Source: Trametes villosa
Taxonomy: Eukaryota; Basidiomycota; Agaricomycetes; Polyporales; Polyporaceae
Assembly: GCA_002964805.2 (NCBI GenBank)
Contig: PUDQ02000076.1
Span: 1-64,000 of the forward strand
DNA: 64,000 nucleotides
Reading direction: 5' to 3'
A program made the translations under genes and the position numbers. Shown one piece after another: positions 34,698-48,037 of the stretch. Position 1 is the first letter of the stretch, and each line of letters starts with the position of its first letter. Under the pieces are notes generated by a model. That model was given only the letters and a program-made list of their open reading frames with translations, did not search any database and had not been told where the DNA came from.

Positions 34698-36944
34698 CTA
34701 CGCCTTCGCAGACATGTTGATAGTGGCGTTCGCGAACTGGTGCGGGCTGTCCTTGCGCGGGATGGCGCGGATGAAGAAGTCCTTCGGCTTGATGCTCAGC
34801 GTCTGCTTCATCTGCAGCTGGTACCCGGGGTCATTCATGACCAGGTCGAAGTGCTGGAAGATCGTCACGAGCGCGATCTGGCCCTCCTGCCACGCAAACG
34901 CGCCGCCCTGCGTGGACGAAACAATTAGCATCGCTCCGTGCGCGAGATGAAAATAGAAATGCTCACGATGCATGCGCGGTCGCCAAACCCGAATGCTTGC
35001 CAGGCGTTGCGCTACATACCGCGCCACGTGAGGTGAGCTCTACAACAGGGTAGCGATGGTGCTTACTGGGAGCGCTTCGAACTTGCCGTCCAGCATACGC
35101 TCGGGCTTGAACTCATCCGCCTGTGCAACATTTAACAAGTCGCCCTGGCAGACCTAAGGAGACACGGTTTACGCACATCTTCACCCCACACCGTCTTGTC
35201 GCGCTGGCAGTCGTACGTGTTCACGGTCACGGACGCGCCCTTCGGGACGAAGTACTTGCCGCCGATCGTCGTGTCCTCGAAGGGCGCGACGGTGCGCGCG
35301 GGTGCCGTCGGCGCGAGCCGCAGAGTCTCGCGCATGACTGCGATGAGGTAGGGGAGCGTGTTGAGGTCGGCGGTGGTGAAGGGACGGCCGCCGATCTTGC
35401 TGTCGATCTCAGCGCGGAGCTTGCGCATCGTCTCGGGGCTCTTGAGGAGGTAGTAGACGGCGAAGACTAACATGCCTGTGTCATTGTCAGTTTTCAGATC
35501 TGCATTTCTTGCGTGCATTCAAAAGTACCTGATGTTGTTTCGTGACCTGTTGAAGCGCAGGAGAGGCTGTTAAGACACCGAGACACCCGTAAGGAGCGAA
35601 GGGGGCTTACCAGCGATGAGGAAAGTCAGGAGCTTCATGTACCCAAGCCAACAGCATTAGTGCGAGACCGTTTCCTACACGGCAAAAAACCACTTACGTT
35701 GTATTGGATAGTCTTGTCAGGCAGGCTCAGGCCCGTCTCCTTGTCCTTGCCGTACATCATGAGGTTGAGAACATCCTGCCTCTCCGTCGGGTTGGCACGG
35801 CGCTCCGCCATGACTGCACATAACACACACGAACGTCAATGAGCGCGCTGCGATCATTGGTTTCAGGACGAGCACCCACTGTTCTCAGCCATCTGGAACA
35901 TGGTCTTCATGTCCGCCTCGTACTTGGCGTTCTCCGCGACGAGCATGTTCTGAACGGCGGGCGGGCGGGAGCCGCGCTTCGTGCTCTCGAGGAGGAAGTC
36001 GGCCATCGACACTGCCAAGGGGTGGAGGTCCTCCTATCGCAGGCTGTTAGTGACCCCAGAATGGCCGCCACAGAAGGATTGCGCTTACGCGGTAGAAAGA
36101 ATTCAACCTGCGGTATTGGGAAACCTGGTCAGCGAGTGCTATAATGCTTATGCAGGCCGAACGCACCGGTATCCCATCGCGGTGAGGCAGATCGTGTCGA
36201 GCGTCACCCGGGAGAAGTCCTCGGCGGTGTCGATGACGGTCTTCGCGCCGAAACTATGGGTTGCATGTCAGACATTACCATTCAGCAACGAATTGCAGGC
36301 CCGCTCACCGCTCCCACTTCAGGACGAGCTGGGACACGATGTCCAGCATGTCGTCGGCAATGTTGTAGACGCTGCCCGGCGTGAAGATCGGCATCAACAG
36401 GCGGTCTATCGAATCGTTAGTCAGGTATACTCAAGCCATGTCTGACGAGCGACACTCACGGGCGATGCCCCAGTTCTTCTCCTCCGGTACACGAGCCTGA
36501 ACGGTTACGCCTGTGAATAAACGGCGGAGCTCGCTCAAGGTGGGGAACCTACAGTGAACAGGCCGTCCCCAGCTGCGTTCCGGAGCTGGTTCGAGTTCGC
36601 CGCGATCTTCTTCGAGAACCGCTTCTCGTCCGAGACCTCGTTCAGGAGCGCGCGCGAGTTGATCACAATCATATCGTTGCCTGCGCGCCCCCGGCCCAGT
36701 CAGCGCCCCGAGCAAACGCATGCCACCACAAAAGAAGAGGCGCACCGAGGACGGTCAACTTGTAGATCTCGCCATACTTCAGCGCGAGCTCGTGGAGCGA
36801 CTTTATCGGCAGGTCCTCGTCGATCGCGTTGACGTTCCCGAGGACAGGTACCCCAGGCGGCGAGGGGATGGGCGTGTGCGTAATCGTGGCCGTGGCAGCA
36901 GCCGCGGCCGTGTTCGTGGCGGTCTTCAAGGCGTGCGTCAACAT
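34698..36944 (-). CDS. CYP505-like cytochrome P450, heme domain only
   Basis: This is a paralogue of the neighbouring fusion P450, with matching exon structure including a 19-nt exon for LNSFYR near 36110-36090. The protein includes VPVLGNVNAIDEDLPIKSL, GHETTSG, the ETLRL helix and FGFGDRACIG, and ends FFIRAIPRKDSPHQFANATINMSAKA before a TAG at 34700-34698. In the fusion protein the equivalent position leads straight into the FMN domain, so the reductase has been lost here. A separate NADPH-P450 reductase would be needed for electrons. The start is the ATG at 36944; the frame is open further up to a GTG at 36989. A short hydrophobic Ala-rich stretch near the N-terminus could serve as a weak membrane anchor. 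Confidence 0.88.
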
Positions 36945-38027
36945 CGTTACTTGGGCTTGGATTCTGGTGTATGCTGCCCCGACCTGCACGTCGCGAGATA
37001 TATACGCTCGCGCGAGGCGCTGTCATGGACGCTGCACTGGGCGCGACCGAGTTTGCTGCCTGAGGTGGGCGTCGGGTGACTCGGCGGACGCGAGGAGTTA
37101 CCATTGCGCTGTCAAAACGTAATGTGCCCGCCCTCTGCGAAGCGTCGGGATGGAGGCGTTGTGCATAGCTGCCGTTTCAAGGCCGTCGGCTATGGGGAGC
37201 GAGCATGGAAGGTCCTGGTTGTGGGTGTCAAATGGGAACGGGGATGCTACGCTCTGACAGCGGTAGTGGGTGACAGTGTTTCGGCAAACCGGTGGAGTGT
37301 GCTTTTCGTTTCCGGGTCAGTGGATCTAGCGCCTTGTTGGGGATGGAGTTGTCGCTCGGCGAGAATGGTAGGGCAACAGCAGCCTCGTCGGGGAACAGCG
37401 CTGTATAGACATGCTGAGGACTTCCATGCTGCAACGAACAGCAAGACCCGAAGCGACATACCAGGGTCCAGTGCTCACGCGACCACTTCTGCTTGTGCTG
37501 AAGGCTGCCATTGCACCTGTCCTGTCTAAATGTTAGGCCAGCAGTCGGCTGTTGATTAGGCGCTACTCACAGACGAACAATTTGGCCTGACAGACATCGC
37601 TAAGGAAGAGATTCGACAGGATGACTTGTAAGCAGCGGTAAGGGACTCGCTGCTACTCGCCGGAGTTCCGGTAATGGCGGCTTCTGGGGGCGCTTGTATT
37701 CCGCTGTACAACACATTCCGATGCCATCTGGGTGCAGTTAGACGCACTACACCCGAAGATTCCGTACGTGCAGTCAATGCAAGATGTTTTATGGAGCTGT
37801 GCGCATCCATAGAATTCGGCCGAGTCTCCAAGGGGCGGGCAACAGTTGCCGTTGTTGTGCTGGTATGTACCGGCCTCAAGGTATGCGGTGAGGTCGGTAT
37901 TGCTCGCGTCCAATTCGGCGCGGGGCACGCCCTCATCACAGCGGAGGTTAGCAGCCCCTTCCATTCACCCCATCCCACCTAAACCGACAGCCCCAGCCTC
38001 ACCCACACACAATATTACGTACCGAGC
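36945..38027. other. Intergenic, about 1.1 kb, with a possible Cys-rich frame
   Basis: It lies between the start of the heme-only P450 and the stop of ALG11. Apart from the Cys-rich minus-strand frame listed separately, I see no coding sequence. Confidence 0.4.
37653..37964 (-). CDS. Possible small Cys-rich protein (uncertain)
   Basis: A 103-codon frame contains eight cysteines within about 50 residues (NCC-x11-C-x7-C-x2-C-x6-C-x4-C-x6-C). That is far above chance and resembles small secreted cysteine-rich fungal proteins. Against it, the frame's own N-terminus has no signal peptide and no second exon is evident. I recognise no family. It may be a fragment of a spliced gene, a relic, or a chance frame. 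Confidence 0.2.
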   Translation of the reverse strand: MEGAANLRCDEGVPRAELDASNTDLTAYLEAGTYQHNNGNCCPPLGDSAEFYGCAQLHKTSCIDCTYGIFGCSASNCTQMASECVVQRNTSAPRSRHYRNSGE

Positions 38028-39953
38028 CTACCGCGCCAGCCACGTCTTCCACCCGCTTGCGTCCCACTCCCTCTCAAACTCCTCCGCAGAGAACTTCTGC
38101 ACGGCAAGCGTGCGCGCGCGCTGGCGCATCGCGAGCTCCTCCCCGGCCGGCAGCGTGAACACCGTGCGGAACGCCTCAGCGAACGTCTCGGGCGAGGTTG
38201 CGTGGTACCCTGTCGGCGCATCGTCGAGCGGGACGATGATGTCAAGGAGAGGACCCCCGGAGGCGTGGGCCACCGGGATCACGCCGGCGGCCTGGATGAG
38301 GGGAACAGGTTTAGAATAGGTAAAGTGTGCTGGTGGGCGGACAAGACTGGGAAGGAAAGGGGCGTACCATGAACTCGACGACATTGATGCCGAAATGCTC
38401 GTCGACCATCGTGCTAAGCCCGATGCTTGCGCGCGAGAGCCAGTTCAGGATCTCCGAGTACTTCGCGTTGACGATGAACTGCACTTGGGACTACAAAAAG
38501 GTTGTGAGCATGTGGGTATATGCTACGGGTTAAACGACCAACGTCGATGTCGAGCTCTCGCGCGAGCGCATGCAAGTTCTCCACGCGCGTCGCGTCTCCG
38601 ACGTTGCGGCTTCCGCCCATGAGGACGAGCTTCACGGCAGACGGACCCGACCCCCGGTACTCCGGGTACATCTCGAGGAACTTGTGGAACGCATGTAGTT
38701 GCGCGGCGTGGTCCTTCTCCGGTCTGTGTCAAGTGAGCCGGGGCAGAAGGTCGGGAAAGGAATAGCGCTTACCGGAACTGCGCGATGCTCAGGATGACAC
38801 GCTCGCGCTTCTCCAGTGCAAGTACGGACATTTGGCGCGTATCGCAAGAGGGGTAGACGATCTGCGCAGCCTTCGGCCTCGCTGAGTGTTTGAGTGAGAA
38901 TAGTTTTAGGAACACTAGTGGCGGCAGGAGATGTATCGCATCCAGGAGGGTGTCCTGGTGCTGTAGGATGGAGTCGATGTGGCCCTTGGTCCACGAGGAG
39001 TTCACCATCAGGAAGCGAGCTTGGCGGAGAGAATAGGCGTAGTAATACATGAATACGCGGTAGTACCTGCAATTAGAGTTGACGGGGTAAACTCCAGGCG
39101 CACGAAGGAGAGACGTACAATAGTTTTCCTTGGCTAAGGAGCGCAGATGAAGAGATAGCATCCGAGTTTGTGTGTCCCCGCGACCGCGATCGTACGCGGG
39201 ACAACATAGTCGTGCTGATGGTCGGGTAGTGCACATAGGCCCCGATGGGGATGTTCCCAATGAGGGAGACCACGGGGAACGTGAAAGCATAGCCCATTGT
39301 GTCTGTGGGGCGACAATGCTCAACTACTGCATTGACAGGTGAAGCTGAGTCCAGCGGTGTTGCTCACCGATAAACAGGTCTGGGATGAGTATAGTCATGG
39401 CTTCCCAAGCGAGGTACATGGATCCGAGGCTCTGTCCTAGGAGAGTGAAGCGGGGCCATGCTGAGTCCTCCACCAGATGGCGAGACTGCAAGAAGACAAA
39501 GTGTAATGTTTGCGGGGATAATTCGATGTCGAACCGAGCCTGCAGCGGGTGAATAGGACGAAAGCGGGGAGGCATCCGACAACCCTACCTTGACCTTGTC
39601 AAGAATCTTCTCCTTCGTCGCGTCGGTGTCTCCGCTATACACGACGGAGATCACGTCTAGCTCTTTCCTCTGCAACGCGTGAATCGCGGCCCATAGTACG
39701 CGTTCACCGCCTCCACCAGCATTACTTGACAAGGCTACGTGAGATGAGAGCCGCATTCAGCGCGTCACTCGGGTGCTGCTCACCAATACGGATGGAGGAA
39801 TCCGACAATCTTCTTTGCTTCAGCGTTCTCTACCCCTAGCTCAGAAAGTAGCTTGGCCCGCTGCTTAACGTTCTTGCGCCGCAAGCCCAAGATTTGGCCG
39901 ACTGTCTGAGCGAAGACCAGGCCGACCAAGAATGTGATGAGCCCCCAAGCCAT
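38028..39953 (-). CDS. alg11: ALG11 GDP-Man:Man3GlcNAc2-PP-dolichol alpha-1,2-mannosyltransferase
   Basis: This enzyme adds the fourth and fifth mannoses to the dolichol-linked oligosaccharide on the cytosolic face of the ER. The N-terminal [16 protein letters not shown] is the membrane anchor. Diagnostic blocks follow in order: [46 protein letters not shown]..., [88 protein letters not shown]. These match ALG11 across its length (GT4 family). Between SSWTKGHI and the PSCDT block there is an extra hydrophobic stretch of about 25 residues compared with the human enzyme. Several short introns interrupt the gene. It starts 267 bp from the divergent LEA2-like gene. Confidence 0.93.
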
Positions 39954-40220
39954 GTCGGAACTTCAGAGCTCCTGAGCCTCTTTCGCTGTGTTATTCCTGC
40001 CCTCCAGTGTACAACAGACCGACGAGTGTCCGAGGTTAAGTGAAGGAGTCGAGTTGAATGCGGTGAGCGTTGCGACCAGCCAGCGCTGGCAGCGCCCGGG
40101 CGAGGTGGCCGTGGGCGCCTGGCGTCGCATGATCCAGCGTGGGGTCTCATCGCCGCTCTCTCTGCTTCTGCCATCTCCCTCACCCTCCCGACGCTCTTTA
40201 CCTCTATCTGCCCGGCGGTA
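39954..40220. promoter_or_regulatory. Shared head-to-head promoter, ALG11 and LEA2-like gene
   Basis: Only 267 bp separate the two divergent start codons, so both promoters must lie here. The plus-strand end (40160-40215) is a C/T-rich tract typical of fungal transcription start regions. I see no TATA box. Confidence 0.5.
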
Positions 40221-41688
40221 ATGGACTACGACCGCAAGAGCACCGTCTCCTCTTTCTACGGCGGGCGCAGGACGTCGGGCGACGCCCTCAACCATGACTT
40301 CCCGCCGCCTAATGCCCCCGCTCGCACTCGCGCGGACTCCGCATCGTCTTTCTACGGCGCGAACAGGGCTTCAAGAGCAGACCCTTTTGAAGCCGGGACA
40401 CCTTCAGCAGGCTACAACCAAGCCTCGTACTTCGATGGCGGCCGGACAGCGCCCGTGAAGCCTGGAGTGGACGAGGAGTCGCACGGAGCGGACCCCGCAT
40501 GGGATGTCTACGCCGACTTCAACAACGCAGGACCTCGGTATTCCACTGCCTTTGGCATGGGCGATACTGGGTGAGTTGAGTCTATATAACATATCTCTTA
40601 TCGCTCATACTCTCGCAGCTACCGCCAGGTGCCCTCTCCCACACCATACACCCCCGATGGCTCCGCGTGAGTACCATTTCACTCCCCCAATCAGCTTACG
40701 CGTGGAAGGCTCTTCCTATGGTACTTATGCCTCCATGCAGGTATGGGAAACTATCCACACCCACAGTAGGTGTCGATGAGCCCGCGACACCGGGCAACGT
40801 AGAGATGGTAACCGTACCAGCCCTCGGGCCGGAGTGGAAAGCGGAGGAGCTGCGAGGCATGTCCAAAAAGGCCAAGCGGGAGGACCAGCTAGAGAACGCT
40901 GCGACAAAGTGGAAGGAATGGAAACGCGGCCAGCGCGGGCTCTGTGGCAAGTACTTCACCAGGAAGTTCACTGCGTGGTTTTTGTTCTTCTTCATCGCTG
41001 CGTACGTACCATGGCTTGGTTATGCCCCTCCGGTTATATTGATAGGTCCACAGCGTTGCTCTCGTCCTGGTTTTCACCATCCCGCGAGTGCCGGGCTTCA
41101 ACATAAACTCATCGCAACCGCTCGCACCCGCCGAGTCTCCCTTCAATGGGACCGTCCCCACCGAGTTCTCACGCGCTCCTACCAACTTCAGCTTCCCCGG
41201 AGAGATGAAGCTGCAGGCGGACACCGGGAGCAACTTCCTCCCCTTGACCTTCAACAACATCCACGGAACGGTTTTCGACCTCCAGACGAAGCGGCAAGTC
41301 GCTACGGGAGATACCGGTAAACTCACCGTGCCCGCGAAGGAGTTCCCTATCATCACACTCCCGTTGAATTTCACCTACATCGCCACCAACGACTCCGATC
41401 AAACATGTGCGTTCAGATATATCCGTCTCATGCTCGTAACTCACGCAATGCCCACAGGGAACAACTGGTATAATGGCTGCAAGAACAAGGCGATCTTCAC
41501 CGACGGAAAGCGGCCAGGTATGCGAGCCCTCTATCAGATCGTACGTAACTTTGACCGACTGTCCTCCAGCCGTCCAATTCCGCCTCGTCATCGACATGAA
41601 GATCGCGGGTCTCATCGGCACGAAGAGCACCTCGACAGACGTCAACGACGCCGCGTGTCCCATCGAGCTCCCGCAGAACTCGGTCTGA
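40221..41688 (+). CDS. LEA2-like single-pass membrane protein
   Basis: Six exons, the first 40221-40571 and the last ending at TGA 41686-41688. The N-terminal ~200 residues are polar, with two SSFYG motifs (VSSFYGGRR and SASSFYGANR), and are probably cytosolic. A stretch rich in Lys/Arg leads into one membrane helix (WFLFFFIAAVALVLVF, spanning an intron). The exposed domain contains SFPGEMKLQADTGSNFLPLTFNNIHGTVFDL and ITLPLNFTYIATND, a beta-rich arrangement like LEA2-fold proteins. Several N-x-T sites (for example NFT) and cysteines fit a lumenal or extracellular location. The function is not known to me; the fold assignment is inference from pattern. Confidence 0.7.
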
Positions 41689-42049
41689 ACGCTTCACGCC
41701 TTCCTACTTTCGTTCCTCTTTATTTCCCTTCACCTTGGATTTTTTAATCGGACTGACAGACGGACATGTGCACCCAATAGTTATCTCGCATCTGCATGCT
41801 TCTTGATGTCCCTCGATCTGCTAGTAGCGTATGCCATTCGTATTCCCGGACCTTCGCGCGCCAGATCCTCTTGAATATAGCGTGTCTCCCAACCCGAAGG
41901 TCAGCCGTGTCAGCCGTGTCGCAGAACGTTGATTGTGCGGCTAACATTGCAATTCGGCCTGGTGGGGTTTCCTCTTACATCCATGCCTGACATCTCGTCC
42001 GATCCTGTTCTTAGAGGCTGACGGTGCTTCCTCCTCGCAGACCACCACC
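41689..42049. other. Intergenic, 361 bp
   Basis: It holds the 3' flank of the LEA2-like gene and the promoter of the tetraspanin gene. A CAGCCGTGT direct duplication occurs at 41902-41919. Nothing else is seen. Confidence 0.45.
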
Positions 42050-43849
42050 ATGGACCGTCGCTACCCCTCAACGTCCTCGGCGCTGACGAACCGGTCGTCC
42101 ATCCGGCACCGCTCCGGCGCATACAGCCCGCGGCCCAGCAGCAATGACAAACACGACCCCACGAAGCCCCAGCGGCGGAACTCGCTCAGCGAGCAGAGCG
42201 AGCGCACCGACCACACGCTCACCGTCCAAGTCGAAGACACCGACGACGCGGACCGGCGCGTGCCGACCGTGCTGCTCGTGCGCCACTCGAAGGCGAGCTC
42301 GCGCCTGAAGCCGCTCCCAGACGTGCCCTGCGAGGAGGAGTTCCTCGCGAGCACCGCGGGGCCCTCCGCGCTCGTACTCTCCGCGGCCGACTTGCATATA
42401 CCGACACCCACATTCTCTCCGGCAGTCCCAGATGACCAGTCACTGAGCCCCGTTCCGCTCACCCCTTGTCCGCCGCAGCCTACAGGGGCCGTCTCGGGGT
42501 CTGCGCACACAGAGGGGTCGCGCCTCTCGGAAGCCTCGAAGTTGCCTACACCCGACTATCCCTCCGGCTCAGGCCTCGGTCGGCGGCTCACCTCCTACTT
42601 CCAGCGTGTGCGGTCATTCCGCACGCACCGAGCCCCGCCTCCTCCGCCACCGATCGCACGTACGAACACGGACTGCTCGACCTACTCCGAGGAAAGCAGC
42701 GCGCCCTCAGACCACTCGCGCACGCTCGCCGGCACGGTAGTCGAGCGACAGGTCCCCGCGGCGATCAAGGACAAGCGGCCGATGCTCACGTCGACGTTCA
42801 GCACGAACGACAAGTTCACGAAGAAGTTCCCGCGCCCGCGCTCGGTGAAGACGCTCAGCTATGACGGGAGGCCGCCGGGGGCCCCAGGCGAGGGCGCGAT
42901 AGCGGCGACGATGCTCGAGGAGGGGGAGGGCCTCGGGCTGGAATTGCATGTTGGGAGGTGGACGCTGCACAAGTGGTGTCTTGTGCTGTCTGTGTGTACG
43001 GTGTTCGTGTACGGGGCAGCCGGCCTAATCTGTGCTATCCTGACTTGGTTCAGAGGTTTGTCCTTCTGTGATATTACTGTCAACCTCTGGATCACCCACC
43101 TCGCCCACACAGCCTGGGAGCACGCCGACGTGATGTACGTCGCCGACTACGACATCCTCGTGCTCATCACACTCGCCGCCTCCATCCTCCTCCTCACCGC
43201 GCTCGTCGGCCTCTCCGGCGCGCTCCTCAACTCGCGGCCGCTCCTCGCCGTCTACGCGCTGCTCCTCTGGCCCGCGCTCGTGGCGCTGCTCGCGATCGGC
43301 TACGCCGCGTACAAGCGCTCCGCGTTCGCGCTCGACCGCAAGCTCAACCTCGCCTGGTCGCAGTGGTACACGCCGCGCGGCCGGCTCGTCCTCCAGGACG
43401 CGCTCCACTGCTGCGGCTTCTACAGCGCGCTGCACGAGGCCGCGCCGAGCCGCCGCTGCTACCCGCGCGCGCCGCTGCCCGGCTGCAAGGGCAAGCTCCT
43501 GCGCGTCGAGCGCGAGAGCCTCGCGCTGGTGTGGAGCACGGTGTTTTCGCTCGTGCCGGTGCACCTGGTGAACATCGTGGTTGCGCTGTTGTGTGCGAAC
43601 CATGTTACGCGCACGTTTGGGAAGGGTCTTACGCCGAAGCGATACAGGCTGAGCGGGGAGGATGTGCGCGCGGACGCACAGGCGCTGATGAAGGCGTTGG
43701 ACGACGTGCGGCCTGTGGCAAGACCGGGCTTCTCGCGTGCACCTTCGAGCGGGGTGTTCAGGGAGGATAGGTCGTACTATGACAAGCTCGATGAGTGGGA
43801 GTCGGACTCGCATACAGATACCGTAGGGCTCGGAATCAGGAGGCGGTGA
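42050..43849 (+). CDS. Tetraspanin, fungal TSP2 type with long disordered N-terminus
   Basis: A single exon of 599 codons. Residues 1-300 are Ser/Pro/Arg-rich and disordered, with a PPPPP run near 200. Four membrane helices follow: WCLVLSVCTVFVYGAAGLIC, ILVLITLAASILLLTALVGL, YALLLWPALVALLAIGYAA and LVWSTVFSLVPVHLVNIVVAL. Between helices 3 and 4 lies the large loop with the tetraspanin signature HCCGF and further cysteines (RRCYP, PGCKGK). TSP2-like tetraspanins with long N-terminal extensions occur in basidiomycetes; a role in membrane microdomains at the hyphal surface is inferred. The lack of introns is unlike its neighbours. Confidence 0.88.
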   Translation: MDRRYPSTSSALTNRSSIRHRSGAYSPRPSSNDKHDPTKPQRRNSLSEQSERTDHTLTVQVEDTDDADRRVPTVLLVRHSKASSRLKPLPDVPCEEEFLASTAGPSALVLSAADLHIPTPTFSPAVPDDQSLSPVPLTPCPPQPTGAVSGSAHTEGSRLSEASKLPTPDYPSGSGLGRRLTSYFQRVRSFRTHRAPPPPPPIARTNTDCSTYSEESSAPSDHSRTLAGTVVERQVPAAIKDKRPMLTSTFSTNDKFTKKFPRPRSVKTLSYDGRPPGAPGEGAIAATMLEEGEGLGLELHVGRWTLHKWCLVLSVCTVFVYGAAGLICAILTWFRGLSFCDITVNLWITHLAHTAWEHADVMYVADYDILVLITLAASILLLTALVGLSGALLNSRPLLAVYALLLWPALVALLAIGYAAYKRSAFALDRKLNLAWSQWYTPRGRLVLQDALHCCGFYSALHEAAPSRRCYPRAPLPGCKGKLLRVERESLALVWSTVFSLVPVHLVNIVVALLCANHVTRTFGKGLTPKRYRLSGEDVRADAQALMKALDDVRPVARPGFSRAPSSGVFREDRSYYDKLDEWESDSHTDTVGLGIRRR

Positions 43850-44085
43850 GAACGTTTAGTTGTACCTAAGTTACCTCGACCATAAATACTGCACTCTTGG
43901 AAATCCCGCATACGAGAGAACAAGAATATGGATGCCCATAGCAAATCACGAGAGGAGCCTGATCGAGTGCGTGTATCAAGCGAAAGCGTAGAGGATGACG
44001 GTGTATCCAGTGTGAGATATACATGAGGCTCTAATGCACACCTAATAATACTTCTAGACGATATATACCCAAAGAGAACGACCCC

Positions 44086-46342
<2,257 letters not shown>

Positions 46343-48037
46343 TTATTCCACCTTGATCATGACCTCCCCCGTCTTCCCCTGTATCTCGGCGATACTCCGG
46401 TAGCCAGAGAGCCCCAGCGTCAGCTCGAAGTCCGCGAGGATGCTCTTGATGTGCGCCTCCACGCCTGCCTGCCCCGCCACAGTGAGCGCGTACGCATAGG
46501 TCCGGCCGACTGCGAAGAAGCTTCAGCAACCGCTCATTTGAACTCGGAACCCTCCAGAGGGCAGTGTACACTGAATTGACGACACTCACGAAGCACGCCT
46601 TGGGCGCCGAGCGCGATCGCGCGGAAGATGTCTGCGCCGGACCTGATTCCCGAGTCGAAGAGCACGGTGAGCTTCCCGCCGGCCTGCGCCGCTTTCACTT
46701 TTGGCGATGCCATGATGCGTTCGAGGGCGAGCAATGTGGAGATAGAGCCATCGACCTGGCGTCCACCTGTAATGCATCACGTTCAGTGGAAAAATCGCAG
46801 GAAGGCGGCGGTTGAACCGACCATGGTTGGACACGATGAATCCGTCGATACCCTCGTCGACTGCAATCTCGGCATCCTATGCCCACACCGTCAGACTTCG
46901 CAAGGGCCAGCATAAGCGCGTTTACTTGCCTCTACGCTCACGATCCCTTTGAGAATCAACGGGCCCTCCCAGTTCTGCCGCAAGAACCGCACATGCTCCC
47001 ACGTCCGGAACACGCCGTTCACCGCCTGCTGGCCCCACGCCGCCGCGAGCTGCACGCCCCGCCGCGTCTTCTCGTCCCCAGTCACATAAAGCTCGTCGAA
47101 CTTCGCCGGGTCGTACGGGAACTCGACGACGTCGTCCGCCGGGTCGACCTCGAGGCCCTGCGCCTTCATGAACGCCGGGTCGGAGAGCGCGACCTGGATG
47201 CCGACGCTGTGCGCGAACGGTAGGAACGCGTGGTCGACGTCGAACGGCCGCCAGCCGATCGCCATCGTGTCCACCGTCACGACGAGCGCGGAGAACCCGT
47301 TCTTCTTCGCGCGGGACAGGATGGACAGCGTGATGTCATCGTTTACTGGCCTGCCAGTGCACCGCCGATTCAGATCCGTGTATGGGAGCTTCTGGCGAAA
47401 TGAGTGGACGCACCAGTAGAGCTGGTACCAGCGGTGGCCCGATCCGTTCGCCTTCGCCACGGCCTCTATAGAGCGGCTCGCGGCCCCGCTCAAGATCATC
47501 GGGATGCCGAGTCCCCCCGCGGCCTTCGCGGTCGCGATCTCCCCGTCCGCGTGGAGGATGCCCTGGCAGCCGATCGGGGCCACGATCAGCGGGGACGGGT
47601 GCGTCACGCCAAACAGCGTCGTCTGTCCCGCGCGCCGTACTCAGCTCTCCGCGCACACCCCGACGAAGGCCGGCAACGCACCTCGATCGAGCGCTGCGTG
47701 ACGTCGCGCAGCATGCGGGGCACGATCTGCCACTTGCCGAACGCGCTGCGATTGTTGCGGTACGTCTCCCCCGAGCCCGCATTCCCCGCCACGAACGCGA
47801 ACGACGCTGAATTGCGGACTGAGCACAAGCGTAATATGGGCAGAGGGAACCCGTGGACGCACCTGGACTGTCCTTGAGCTTCTCGCGCGCCGCGGCCTCG
47901 ATCTTGGCGGGGTCGACGGAGCCCAGGAGCGGGGGGCGCCTGCTCGCGAAGAGCTCGCGCATGTACCCGGACCACCGCCCCGGCGCGGATCCGTACGTCT
48001 TGGGCTCCTCGGCTGCGTCGTGCGGCGAGGCGGGCAT
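46343..48037 (-). CDS. FMN-dependent alpha-hydroxy-acid oxidase/dehydrogenase family enzyme (lactate 2-monooxygenase-like)
   Basis: The enzyme would oxidise an L-2-hydroxy acid using FMN. The TIM-barrel motifs appear in order: PLIVAPIGCQGILHADGE, ILSGAASRSIEAVA, HRWYQLYW, the DTMAIGWRPFDVDHAFLPF block, GPLILKGIVS with the FMN-binding Lys, the catalytic SNHGGRQVDGS (His as base, Arg for substrate carboxylate; about 46835-46800), FDSGIRSGADIFRAIALGAQGVLLGR, and a C-terminus ending GEVMIKVE. An N-terminal stretch (WSGYMRELFASRRPPLLGSV) and the lack of a cytochrome b5 domain separate it from flavocytochrome b2 and favour the lactate monooxygenase-like branch. The substrate cannot be settled from sequence. 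Several introns occur; the start is the ATG at 48037, preceded by a longer Arg/Ala-rich open frame. Confidence 0.85.

Noticed and set aside
36945..36989. Upstream GTG start for the heme-only P450
   Set aside because: GTG is not a normal start in a fungal nuclear gene; the ATG at 36944 is in frame and gives a sensible N-terminus.
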